Part shown: positions 33,931-41,187 of the stretch, piece by piece
Numbering within the stretch: position 1 is the stretch's first letter
How the letters are laid out: every line of letters starts with the position of its first letter
DNA from: Blautia sp. OF03-15BH
GTDB taxonomy: Bacteria; Bacillota; Clostridia; Lachnospirales; Lachnospiraceae
DNA: 48,255 bases
Assembly (NCBI RefSeq): GCF_003463065.1
Contig: NZ_QSCM01000020.1
Coordinates: forward strand, 388-48,642
Direction: 5' to 3'
Notes under the pieces: generated by a model
What the model was told of the DNA's origin: nothing
The model's database searches: none
Seen by the model: the letters and a program-made list of their open reading frames with translations, nothing else
Translations under genes and position numbers: made by a program

Positions 33931-34896
33931 CTACCTTTCTTTCGCTCTGCTTTTATGGTTTTTCTGCAATTCTTCCAACACTTCGGGCGGTATCTTTGAG
34001 AGCAGCCGCCCCATCTGCTCGTTGGTTCTCTGCAACTCAAATATCTTCTGGTTCGCTTTCTGCACCTTTAGTTCCTGCTCATACTTTTCATCACGCATAC
34101 GCCCCGCATAGTCTGATTCCTGCCCGATTTGCTCCTTTAGGCTATTGATATAGGCACTCTGCTTACTGATTTCCTTTGAGAATTTCTCCACGTCTGGGAG
34201 CCATGCCGCAATCAGTTCCAGAGCCTTGTCACGCTTCTTCCCTGCATTAAAGGCGTTGATGTCGGACAGTGCAGACACAATTTCCTCATACTGTTTATCA
34301 AGCCTGCCGCCCAACTTATAGAGCCATGTGGGGACATGTTTCCGCTTCGTTTCCATTGAGGACTGACCTCTTTCAAGCTGATTCCACCGTGAGGACATCC
34401 GCTCATGGTAGGCGGTCTGCCATTCGGACAGGCTCTTTTGATTGCCTAAAATTGTTTTGGCAGACAGCTTATTGTCTGGTGTAATCGGCACAAAACAGAG
34501 GTGCATATGCGGCGTTCTCTCGTCCATGTGGACGACTGCGGAGAGGATATTTTTCTCCCCGACACGCTCTGAAATGAAATCCAGAGCCATCGTAAAATAC
34601 GCTTTCTGTTCTTTGGGCGGCAGGCTGTTCATAAATTCTGGCGAAGCCGTGATAAGCGTTTCCACCATCATCACGCTATCTTTCCTCGTCCTGCACCCTG
34701 CTTCGGCTACCATGCGGTTAATCTCTTTCTTGTAGGTGTACCTCGGCGGATTCACAAGATGGTAGTTATCTTTCGAGCGTTCCATATCTATATCTGGATT
34801 GCTTTTATAGGCTTCTTTTTTACGCTCGTTGTGGCGTTCGCAAGCCGCAACGCCGCCCGCTTTGCGTTTCTGGAAACGCAGGATTGCATAGGGCAT
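33931..34896 (-). CDS. mobV: MOBV-family relaxase (Mob/Pre type)
   Basis: 321 residues, shorter than plasmid MobM/Pre (about 400-490). The N-terminal motif ERHNER contains His22, matching the catalytic His of pMV158 MobM. The metal-binding motif VVHMDERTPHMHLCF holds His123, Asp125, Glu126, His130 and His132. The C-terminus is a coiled coil (about 220-310) typical of this family. It nicks the oriT at the G/T junction and pilots the strand into recipients, using conjugation machinery of other elements. The start ATG is preceded by AAAGGAAG. Confidence 0.9.
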   Translation of the reverse strand: MPYAILRFQKRKAGGVAACERHNERKKEAYKSNPDIDMERSKDNYHLVNPPRYTYKKEINRMVAEAGCRTRKDSVMMVETLITASPEFMNSLPPKEQKAYFTMALDFISERVGEKNILSAVVHMDERTPHMHLCFVPITPDNKLSAKTILGNQKSLSEWQTAYHERMSSRWNQLERGQSSMETKRKHVPTWLYKLGGRLDKQYEEIVSALSDINAFNAGKKRDKALELIAAWLPDVEKFSKEISKQSAYINSLKEQIGQESDYAGRMRDEKYEQELKVQKANQKIFELQRTNEQMGRLLSKIPPEVLEELQKNHKSRAKER

Positions 34897-34937
34897 AATT
34901 CATCATCTTCCTTTCTTCGGCGGGTAAACTGCCCTTT

Positions 34938-34983
34938 GGGTGACAGCGGTGACGGCGGTGACAGCAGTTTTGGGATACCCCCT
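34938..34983 (+). repeat. Iteron-like repeat copy A
   Basis: Three near-tandem 9-mers (GTGACAGCG, GTGACGGCG, GTGACAGCA) followed by TTTTGGGATACCCCC. Copies B (35341-35382) and C (35435-35479) carry the same motif in opposite orientation, and a partial copy is at 35032-35060. Confidence 0.75.
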
Positions 34984-35031
34984 ACCGACTGCCTCAACTG
35001 TCACCCTTATTCCCTGCATGACGGTCATGTC

Positions 35032-35060
35032 GATGATGACGGTGTTTTTGGAATACCCCC
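35032..35060 (+). repeat. Partial iteron-like repeat copy D
   Basis: GATGATGACGGTGTTTTTGG followed by AATACCCCC; it shares the GTGACGG-type unit and the tail of copy A. Confidence 0.5.
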
Positions 35061-35164
35061 TCGCAAGAGCCGTCACCGTCATGCTGCCATTCTTTTATCC
35101 GAAGCGTGGAGCGTAGGATAAGCAGGGCGTAAGACCTGCCATAAGGGAGTCCAGAGGGAACGTC

Positions 35165-35210
35165 TGGCACACGACTTTGCAGGGCAAAGTGTAGTGTGTT
35201 ACACCCTGTA
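35165..35210 (+). other. oriT of pMV158/MOBV type
   Basis: A perfect 7-bp hairpin ACTTTGC-AGG-GCAAAGT (35174-35190) is followed by GTAGTGTGTTACA. In pMV158 the oriT has the same layout and MobM cuts at TAGTGTG/TTA; here the predicted nick is between 35198 and 35199. It lies about 300 bp upstream of the relaxase gene. Confidence 0.75.
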
Positions 35211-35315
35211 AACGCAGTCGGAAAAATCGGAAGGATTTTTCTGACCGCAGGGGTGGTTTTACACGCCGAAAAGGGCGGGTAAATCCTACGCCTGCACTTT
35301 GCGTTTACGGGGTGT
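35201..35315. repeat. Nested inverted repeats next to oriT
   Basis: ACACCCTGTAAACGCA (35201-35216) is complementary to TGCGTTTACGGGGTGT (35300-35315) with one mismatch. Inside are hairpins GTCGGAAAAATC/GATTTTTCTGAC (35217-35245) and CGCC/GGCG (35264-35277). A single strand of this region would fold strongly, as expected of a conversion origin or part of oriT. No coding frame here looks real. Confidence 0.6.
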
Positions 35316-35340
35316 TCTCCCGCAGGGATGACAGCGGCAG

Positions 35341-35382
35341 GGTATCCTAAAATCACTGTCACCGCCGTCACCGCTGTCACCC
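35341..35382 (-). repeat. Iteron-like repeat copy B
   Basis: On the minus strand GGGTGACAGCGGTGACGGCG followed by GTGACAGTGATTTTAGGATACC; the same three 9-mers as copy A, inverted relative to it. Confidence 0.75.
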
Positions 35383-35412
35383 GCAGGGCAGAGTCGCCAG
35401 CTTTACACGGCT

Positions 35413-36444
35413 TTAAGCGTCAATGACAGTAACAGGGGGTATCCCAATATCGCTGTCACCACCGTCACCGCTGTCACCCGCCCGCTTTGCAAGCGAAATC
35501 TGCCTGCCGTGTTTTTTGCGGCTGTACTGATAAACGATATGGTTCTCATTTAAAAATGTGGTGCGGTATTCATTGAGCCATTTCGTAATCACCGTGGGTA
35601 TGGTTTCCGTTTCCCTCATAGCGGCTAACAGCTCCGTTGCCGTGCCTGCCCATTCTTCCTTATCCCTCATAAAATCCACCAACCGAAAAAGGACGTCTGG
35701 TATCGTTTCTTTCGCAAGCTGCTCCTGCGTTTTTCTCTCCACAAGTTCCCAACTGCAATCACGGAAACGCAGCGTGTATTCCTGATAGGGCGTGTCCCTG
35801 CCCGTCACATACAGCTTGGCGGTGTCGGATGCCCGTTTCTCCTTTTCCAGAACAAAGGTAGCGTCCGCACTCCCCGTTAAGCCTGTCGTCCCAGACACCT
35901 TGTTGAACACATCGCTGTCATTCTGCTTTCGGATGTGGTGTACGACAATGACCGCCAATGAATGCCTGTCGGCAAAGTCTTTGATTAGTGAGATGTCCCC
36001 ATAGTCGCTTGCGTAGGCATTGTCTTTTGAAGCTGTACGGACTTTCTGCAAAGTGTCAATGACAATAAGCCTGCTGTTTGGGTAATCTTTCAGATAATCT
36101 TCAAGCTGCACGATAAGACCGTCTGACAGCTTGCAGCTTGCCACGGCAAAGTGAAGCCGCCTGCTCGCTTCGTTCGTCAATCGGAACAGCCTGTCCTGTA
36201 TACGGCAGAACGTGTCCTCAAGGCAGAGGTAAAGCACGTCGCCCTCCATTGTCGGCATATCCCACAAGGGAAGTCCCTGCGACACGCATAAACATAGCTT
36301 CAGCATGAGCCAGCTCTTTCCTATCTTCTGTGAGCCGCAGAACAGCGACAAGCCTGTGGGGATAAGGCTGTCCACCACAAAGGACGGCTTCTCAAGCGGT
36401 TCATAAAGGAGCGTTTCGGCGTTGACTGTCTGTAACTTCTGCAT
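35413..36444 (-). CDS. RepA-like AAA ATPase (replicative helicase type)
   Basis: 343 residues. A RecA-like core of the RepA/AAA_25 group has Walker A GSQKIGKS (37-44) and Walker B RLIVID (Asp130). The motif VVHHIRKQ is also present. A C-terminal winged-helix-like region follows (about 240-310). RepA hexamers unwind DNA at iteron origins. The last 22 codons (GDSGDGGDSDIGIPP and on) are encoded by iteron-like copy C, so gene end and candidate origin overlap. The start has AAAGGAGG. Confidence 0.8.
   Translation of the reverse strand: MQKLQTVNAETLLYEPLEKPSFVVDSLIPTGLSLFCGSQKIGKSWLMLKLCLCVSQGLPLWDMPTMEGDVLYLCLEDTFCRIQDRLFRLTNEASRRLHFAVASCKLSDGLIVQLEDYLKDYPNSRLIVIDTLQKVRTASKDNAYASDYGDISLIKDFADRHSLAVIVVHHIRKQNDSDVFNKVSGTTGLTGSADATFVLEKEKRASDTAKLYVTGRDTPYQEYTLRFRDCSWELVERKTQEQLAKETIPDVLFRLVDFMRDKEEWAGTATELLAAMRETETIPTVITKWLNEYRTTFLNENHIVYQYSRKKHGRQISLAKRAGDSGDGGDSDIGIPPVTVIDA
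35435..35479 (-). repeat. Iteron-like repeat copy C inside the repA 3' end
   Basis: On the minus strand GGGTGACAGCGGTGACGGTG followed by GTGACAGCGATATTGGGATACCCCC, encoding the GDSGDGGDS tail of the ATPase. Confidence 0.75.
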
Positions 36445-36487
36445 GGCTTTCCTCCTTTCGGGCGGTGTTTTTGTTTTCGTTGCACAT
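36401..36487 (-). CDS. Possible 28-residue leader peptide overlapping the repA start
   Basis: ATG at 36487 with AAGGAGG nine bases upstream opens a 28-codon frame (MCNENKNTARKEESHAEV and on) that ends at TGA 36401, inside repA. The frame runs through the repA ribosome binding site, so translation could open or occlude repA initiation. No homologue is recognised; it may simply be a chance frame. Confidence 0.35.
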   Translation of the reverse strand: MCNENKNTARKEESHAEVTDSQRRNAPL

Positions 36488-36599
36488 AGGCGTTGACCTC
36501 CTTAAAAATAGATTTACTCCCACGAAGAAAAAGTGAGAGTATGTAATGCCGCCAATCCCACACAAATAAAAAACAGATTTCTTTTTCGGGCGGTGTCGG

Positions 36600-37073
36600 T
36601 CACGGTTGGAGATACTTCCTCATTTCCGCCTTTACTTTCTCCTTTGCAATCGCAACAGATTTCTGTATTGCCGAAGCGGTGCAATGCTCCATAGCGGCGA
36701 TTTGGTAAAAATTGAACTCATACTCGTAGTAGAGCAGGAAACGCCGCCTTTGTATCTCTGGCAGTCCGTCAACCGCCTTACAGAGCAGTTCTGCCCGTTC
36801 TGCCTCAATCATTTGTTCCTCTATGCTCTTAGGCAGCTTCAACGCCCGCCTGTTCAGCGTTTCGTCCCATACTTCCGAAAACTCCCTGTGCCGCTCGTCC
36901 CATTGGAGGAGATTCCTGTTCCTGCGTTCCATCTGCCGAAACTCCATAAAGAACTGTTCCGACACTTCCAACTCGTGGGATTTGCCCTGCCCGTCCTTAA
37001 AGCTGATAAAATACCTTGTGCCGCTTTCCGTGGATTCCTCCCGAAGCGTGTACGCCTTAACTCTGTATGCCAT
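36600..37073 (-). CDS. Small sigma-70-like (region 4) protein, copy 1
   Basis: 157 residues from the ATG at 37073 (GGAGG upstream; the longer frame starts inside the spacer). The C-terminal part, LPEIQRRRFLLYYEYEF with YQIAAMEHCTASAIQKSVA, is a sigma region 4 type helix-turn-helix. The N-terminal part (FISFKDGQGKSHELEVSE) is characteristic of small element-encoded sigma-like proteins. It probably regulates element genes; promoter recognition as a true sigma factor is not shown. Confidence 0.75.
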   Translation of the reverse strand: MAYRVKAYTLREESTESGTRYFISFKDGQGKSHELEVSEQFFMEFRQMERRNRNLLQWDERHREFSEVWDETLNRRALKLPKSIEEQMIEAERAELLCKAVDGLPEIQRRRFLLYYEYEFNFYQIAAMEHCTASAIQKSVAIAKEKVKAEMRKYLQP

Positions 37074-37149
37074 CCCGCTTGCCTCCTGCAAAAAATAAGT
37101 GAGGGGATTTCCATCCCTCACCCAGTAGCCCGCAGGACGGCAGGCTGTT

Positions 37150-37581
37150 TTAGACGCTATAAAATTTTCGTAGCTTCTTCCGCAGATGGTCTAACCTCGC
37201 ATAGATGGCACCAGTCGTCAAATGCACGAGCGGGGCAATCTCCTTTGTGGAATACCCCTGCATTTTCAGCAGGACGATTTTCAAGGTACGCCCGTCCACC
37301 GCGACTAATACTTGATAGAGATTTTCGCTCTCAATCTCGTCCAGTAACTCCGCAACCGTACCCACTTCCGTCTGCCGCTCCCTGTCTGCCATGTCCTCAA
37401 GGTATTCCGCAATGTCATTCGTCCATCGGTAAAACCGCCTGTTGGAATTGAAGTCTGCCATGTCCGCAATGCGTATCTGCTCAATGGTCGCTTCATCAAC
37501 GCCGCACTCACGCAGCAGCTTTTCCTCCGCTTCTTTCCAGATACGCCATTTCCTGTCCTCCCGTCCGTGGTTATATGCCAT
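37150..37581 (-). CDS. Small sigma-70-like protein, copy 2
   Basis: 143 residues from MAYNHGREDRKWRIWKEAEE (GGAGG 9 nt before the ATG at 37581). A C-terminal helix-turn-helix lies in LKMQGYSTKEIAPLVHLTTG with YARLDHLRKKLRKF. It is distinct in sequence from the proteins on either side. It lies between two other sigma-like genes in one direction and likely shares their transcript. Confidence 0.75.
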   Translation of the reverse strand: MAYNHGREDRKWRIWKEAEEKLLRECGVDEATIEQIRIADMADFNSNRRFYRWTNDIAEYLEDMADRERQTEVGTVAELLDEIESENLYQVLVAVDGRTLKIVLLKMQGYSTKEIAPLVHLTTGAIYARLDHLRKKLRKFYSV

Positions 37582-37676
37582 GCTTCTTTTCCTCCAATCA
37601 GAATTGATTGAGAGGGCAGAGAAAAACCCCCTCATTTTCCCAAAGGAAAAAACAAGGGGGCTGAACGCCTTAAATT

Positions 37677-38186
37677 TTAATTTTCTATTATCTTTCTTAG
37701 TTTTCTTAGGATTCTGGCTTTGCGTTTGTTCACAACGCTCTGGGTTATGCCGAACCTCGCCCCGACTTCACGCTCAGAAAGTCCGTCAAAAAAGATTGCC
37801 TGTATCAATTCCTGTTCACTATCCGACAGCAAAGGCAGGGCGGCTTTCAGCCTGTCCACCATAACCGCATTGACAACGGTTTCCGCAATGTCTGCCGCTT
37901 CATCAGCGATAAAGTCTAAAGGCTTCCCCTCGCTGTCCGTAAATCCATCCAGAGAAAGCAGGCTGTTCTTCGTATCTAATTTTTTCAGATAACGCCACCG
38001 TTCCTTATCTCGGTAGAAGTCCGTGTATTGCTCCCTCACGACTTCAAGCAGACAGCCTTGAATGGGGATAAACAGCTTGTCCATATAGGTCTGGTCGGAT
38101 TCCCTGCGGCGGCAGAAATCCGTATAGGACAGTTCCACATATCTGCCGCTTTCCTTGATATATACCTTTCTCGGTGCGTATTTCAC
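37677..38186 (-). CDS. Small sigma-70-like protein, copy 3
   Basis: 169 residues with a GTG start (38184-38186) and GGGAGG eight bases upstream. The N-terminal half has a region 2-like helix (EVVREQYTDFYRDKERWRYL). The C-terminal half is a clear sigma region 4: LPLLSDSEQELIQAIFFDG followed by LSEREVGARFGITQSVVNKR. It is the first of three similar genes. The large palindrome 10-45 bp upstream (38197-38233) may be its own or another regulator's operator. Confidence 0.8.
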   Translation of the reverse strand: MKYAPRKVYIKESGRYVELSYTDFCRRRESDQTYMDKLFIPIQGCLLEVVREQYTDFYRDKERWRYLKKLDTKNSLLSLDGFTDSEGKPLDFIADEAADIAETVVNAVMVDRLKAALPLLSDSEQELIQAIFFDGLSEREVGARFGITQSVVNKRKARILRKLRKIIEN

Positions 38187-38196
38187 TGTAAGTACC

Positions 38197-38233
38197 TCCC
38201 ATCTGAATTTTTGAAATGTTCAAAATCCAGATG
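38197..38233. promoter_or_regulatory. Palindrome upstream of the first sigma-like gene
   Basis: CATCTGAATTTTTGAA and TTCAAAATCCAGATG form a near-perfect inverted repeat just before the GGGAGG site. There is no T-run after it on the minus strand, so an operator or a translational hairpin is more likely than a terminator. Confidence 0.5.
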
Positions 38234-38297
38234 GAGAGGTGGCGAACGACACCTAACACCACTAATAGCCCTATGGCACTTTCCAACAAAAATCGAC

Positions 38298-38334
38298 AAA
38301 AGAAAAACCGCAAAGGCTCTATGACCTTTACGGT
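38298..38334 (-). terminator. Terminator within the 38187-38676 spacer
   Basis: Minus strand ACCGTAAAGG, 8-nt loop, CCTTTGCGGT followed by TTTTCTTTTG. With the two hairpins at 38507-38548 and 38629-38672 it shields the sigma-like genes from tet(O) readthrough. Confidence 0.7.
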
Positions 38335-38506
38335 TATGGGAAATATTAATTCTGTTGTATGGAGATTGTACTTCTACATTCAAGGCAGGAAGTGCCGTTG
38401 CATAGGCAGAAATTTTTTTAACTGGTTTCCTGCCGTTCTCTGATATGCTATGTATTGATAAATTTTGCTTCGTATGAGCAGATAGATAACTGCCCGAAAA
38501 AAGGAC

Positions 38507-38548
38507 ATAAAAAAATCCCTCCAAATTTAAAAACAAATTCAGAGGGTA
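38507..38548 (-). terminator. Second terminator in the same spacer
   Basis: Minus strand CCCTCTGAATTTG and AAATTTGGAGGG form a stem followed by ATTTTTTTATG. The spacer between sigma-like gene 3 and the KTR gene (about 490 bp) holds only such regulatory structures; no convincing gene was found in it. Confidence 0.75.
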
Positions 38549-38628
38549 ATTTAGGGTATAACAAAATAACCCACCCGAATATCGTTTTTTTTATTTGGTG
38601 AGTTTGTTCTTTCAAATACGAAACAAAA

Positions 38629-38672
38629 AGAGCCGATGATTCGTGAATTGTTCCACAATTTCATCGGCTCTG
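38629..38672 (-). terminator. Terminator after the KTR gene
   Basis: Minus strand AGAGCCGATGA and TCATCGGCTCT form an 11-bp stem followed by TTTTTG, directly after the KTR stop codon. The loop contains a smaller hairpin (TTGTGGAACAA). Confidence 0.8.
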
Positions 38673-38676
38673 CGTC

Positions 38677-38850
38677 TTAAGCGTCTGGCTCTTTGATGAC
38701 AGTTATCTTCAAGTTGTCAACTTTAATCAATCTTTCTTGTCTGCATTTTGGACAATAAAGGGGATAATTCTCCAAAACAGTGTCCTTCCTAATTTTATTA
38801 CGGGTTTTGTTCCCACAAACAGGACACAATATCCATTCGCATTTCATCAT
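38677..38850 (-). CDS. Cysteine-rich KTR-domain protein
   Basis: 57 residues, too short for most gene finders. It carries two CxxC pairs: CPVCGNKTRNKIR, which includes the KTR motif, and YCPKCRQ. This forms a small zinc ribbon of the type annotated as KTR or conjugal-transfer cysteine-rich protein, and it is very often found next to tetracycline resistance genes. Its role is not established. It follows tet(O) by about 50 bp and has AAAGGA upstream. The start may be either of two adjacent ATG codons (38850 or 38847). Confidence 0.8.
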   Translation of the reverse strand: MMKCEWILCPVCGNKTRNKIRKDTVLENYPLYCPKCRQERLIKVDNLKITVIKEPDA

Positions 38851-38901
38851 AATTAGTCTCTAATCCTTTCAAATCTCATTTTATATGACTTTTGCAAGCT
38901 G

Positions 38902-40821
38902 TTAAGCTAACTTGTGGAACATATGCCGAACCTTATCTATACGGCTATTCGGGCGGCGGGGTTGGCAAATAAATTTACCAATAGCTGGCTGGTATCCTTT
39001 TAACTCTGTCAAGCAGACTCCCTGCCCATTTGTGAAATAAGTTAAATCGTTCCTGTATTCTTGAATACATCTAGCAGGGATTTCTCCTTTCAGAATGACC
39101 TCGTCATTCTTTATCTGAGTACTTACAATATCTGCACAATACCTTGGAGCATCATGATACGCCCGTGAGAGATATTCCTGCGGTGCATAAATTTCAAAGT
39201 GGAGATATGGCTCTAATAGTTCTGTCCCTGCTTTTTTTAAAGCCTGCTCCAATACGATAGGGGAAAGCAGCCGAAAGTCTGCGGGGGTACTTACAGGACT
39301 ATAATACAATCCATATTCAAAACAGATTTTACAGTCTGTCACTTTCCATCCATACAGCCCCTGCTCGCAGCCATAAAGAACCCCCTCCATAACCGCATTT
39401 TGGAACGATTGATTTAAATATCCAAGTGAAACTCTGCTTTCATACTGCACTCCGCTTCCAATAGGGAGCGGCTCTATGGACAACCCGACAGAAGCCCAGA
39501 AAGGATTTGGCGGGACTTCTATGTGGATGGTATATTCTGCTTTTCTAAGCGGTCTTTCCATATATATAACAGTAGGCTCTTTTATTTCTGCCTCCACATG
39601 ATATTTTTCCTCAAGGATGGCACAAATGACTTCCATCTGCACTTTCCCCAAAAAAGAAAGTATAATCTCATGCGTTGTAGTATCCACATAATATTTTAAA
39701 AGAGGGTCGCCATCTGAAATTTCTGTAAGTGCCCCAAGCAATATTTCCCGCTGTTCAGATTTCTTTACTGCAATCGTTGTTTGGAGCATAGGGAGAGGAT
39801 TTTCAATAAATTTTCTCTGCGGCAACAGTATTCCGTTCCCCAAAATACTGTTTAGCTGCAAAACATCATTTGGTAAAATTACAATATCACCAGAGCAGGC
39901 TGTATCGGATGAATATAATTCACCGTTTGTCGGAACACACATCTCTGTGATTTTTATTTTCTCTTTTTCAGATATTCTAATAACATCCCTCAAATGCAAT
40001 GTTCCGCTATATATACGCACATAAACAAAACGCCGCCTTTTCTCTGAATATTCAATCTTAAAAACCTGCCCGCATAGTTCAGATTGACCTTCAGGCGTTG
40101 ATGAATAAAATTTACTGGCAATCACTTCTATAAGCTGCCGAATCCCCAGATTGTTTTTAGCGCTTCCGTGATAAACGGGAAATAACGTTCCGTTTTGGAA
40201 TCTCCTGTTTTCTTCCTGTTCCAGTTCTGACATTTTAAACGGTTTCCCTGACATATATTTCTCTAATAGTTCATCGTTTCCCATAATTACCGCATCCCAC
40301 TGTTCCATATCGTCATTGTCCGTTACATTTATATGGGGATGCTGCCCAACCTTTTGCTTCACTATAATTTCCGAAGAAAGCTTTGCTTTCATTTCTCGAT
40401 ATACCATTGGCAAATCAATCCCCTCTTGGTCAATTTTATTGATGAAAAAAATTGTCGGAATCTTCATTGTCTGTAGTGCATGAAACAGTATACGGGTCTG
40501 TGCCTGTATGCCATCCTTTGCAGAAACTAATAATACTGCTCCGTCTAATACGGATAAAGAACGGTATACTTCCGCCAAAAAATCCATATGGCCTGGCGTA
40601 TCTATAATGTTGACTTTTACATCCTCCCACTGAAAAGATGTCACTGCTGTCTGGATAGTGATTCCCCTTTGACGCTCCAAATTCATTGTATCTGTCCTTG
40701 TTGTGCCTTCATCTACGCTCCCTAGTTCTGCAATTGCACCACTGGTATACAATAAACTTTCCGTTAATGTTGTCTTTCCTGCGTCAACGTGAGCCAGAAT
40801 GCCTAAGTTAATTATTTTCAT
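38902..40821 (-). CDS. tet(O): Tetracycline resistance ribosomal protection protein Tet(O)
   Basis: 639 residues, the exact length of Tet(O). An EF-G-like GTPase with P-loop GILAHVDAGKTTLTE, DTPGHMDF and NKID displaces tetracycline from the ribosomal A site. From memory of reference proteins it follows Tet(O) (SGAIAELGSVDEGTTRTDTM; VKQKVGQHPHINVTDNDDME) and differs from Tet(M) and Tet(W) at many positions, so it is not an obvious mosaic. The C-terminal domain IV signatures (YYSPVSTPADFR; CQPRRPNSRIDKVR) are intact. It has a GGAGG site, an attenuator and a consensus promoter. Confidence 0.97.
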   Translation of the reverse strand: MKIINLGILAHVDAGKTTLTESLLYTSGAIAELGSVDEGTTRTDTMNLERQRGITIQTAVTSFQWEDVKVNIIDTPGHMDFLAEVYRSLSVLDGAVLLVSAKDGIQAQTRILFHALQTMKIPTIFFINKIDQEGIDLPMVYREMKAKLSSEIIVKQKVGQHPHINVTDNDDMEQWDAVIMGNDELLEKYMSGKPFKMSELEQEENRRFQNGTLFPVYHGSAKNNLGIRQLIEVIASKFYSSTPEGQSELCGQVFKIEYSEKRRRFVYVRIYSGTLHLRDVIRISEKEKIKITEMCVPTNGELYSSDTACSGDIVILPNDVLQLNSILGNGILLPQRKFIENPLPMLQTTIAVKKSEQREILLGALTEISDGDPLLKYYVDTTTHEIILSFLGKVQMEVICAILEEKYHVEAEIKEPTVIYMERPLRKAEYTIHIEVPPNPFWASVGLSIEPLPIGSGVQYESRVSLGYLNQSFQNAVMEGVLYGCEQGLYGWKVTDCKICFEYGLYYSPVSTPADFRLLSPIVLEQALKKAGTELLEPYLHFEIYAPQEYLSRAYHDAPRYCADIVSTQIKNDEVILKGEIPARCIQEYRNDLTYFTNGQGVCLTELKGYQPAIGKFICQPRRPNSRIDKVRHMFHKLA

Positions 40822-40854
40822 GTGATTTTCCTCCTATCAACACCCAAAAAAGGG

Positions 40855-40900
40855 CATAAAAATACCCAGTGATAAATACTCCTATCACTGGGTAAATAAC
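40855..40900 (-). promoter_or_regulatory. tet(O) leader attenuator (terminator hairpin)
   Basis: Minus strand ACCCAGTGATAGGAGTATTT followed by ATCACTGGGTATTTTTATG: a stable hairpin with T-run about 35 nt before the tet(O) start. It matches the attenuator known upstream of tet(M), where antibiotic-stalled ribosomes favour readthrough. Confidence 0.88.
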
Positions 40901-40950
40901 TCCAATAGCCCCAAAACACTTATATGTTTTCGGGCATATAAAATTACATG

Positions 40951-41063
40951 ATAAAAGTATTCTTAAACTGGGTACAAAAAACTAAGCCCCATATTAAAAG
41001 TGAAACGAGACTGCTACTTTTTGTTCCCACTATCAAATTGACAGTTTATTTAAGAATACCTTG
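40951..41063 (-). promoter_or_regulatory. Long-range leader pairing of tet(O)
   Basis: GGTATTCTTAAATAAACTG (41042-41060), which overlaps the leader peptide codons, is complementary to CAGTTTAAGAATAC (40956-40969). Ribosome position on the leader peptide would decide whether this stem forms. Confidence 0.7.
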
Positions 41064-41069
41064 CCGCAT
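41046..41069 (-). CDS. tet(O) leader peptide (7 residues)
   Basis: ATG-initiated MRQGILK with AAGGAG upstream. It is identical in layout to the short leader upstream of tet(M) in Tn916-type elements, and its codons overlap one arm of the leader stem. Confidence 0.65.
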   Translation of the reverse strand: MRQGILK

Positions 41070-41101
41070 ATTTATTAACTCCTTGTATAATACTGAATCT
41101 A

Positions 41102-41130
41102 ATTATATTCCTTAACCCTTTATTTGTCAA
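41102..41130 (-). promoter_or_regulatory. Promoter of tet(O)
   Basis: Minus strand TTGACA (41125-41130), a 17-bp spacer and TATAAT (41102-41107): a perfect sigma-A consensus. The untranslated leader is about 275 nt. Confidence 0.92.
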
Positions 41131-41187
41131 GCTGACAAACTAAAGCAGAAAAAGCGGCAGGATTTCCCCCTGCCACTAATCATCTGT

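Noticed and set aside
34994..35380. 128-codon minus-strand frame between the relaxase and RepA genes
   Set aside because: It is made of iteron and hairpin DNA around the oriT, has repetitive composition (MTAVTAVTVI, then His/Asp-rich) and lacks a ribosome binding site.
38902..40821. Mosaic tet gene (Tet(O/W/32) hybrid)
   Set aside because: The protein follows Tet(O) as I remember it along its whole length, including regions that differ strongly in Tet(W) and Tet(M). An alignment with reference alleles would settle minor patches.
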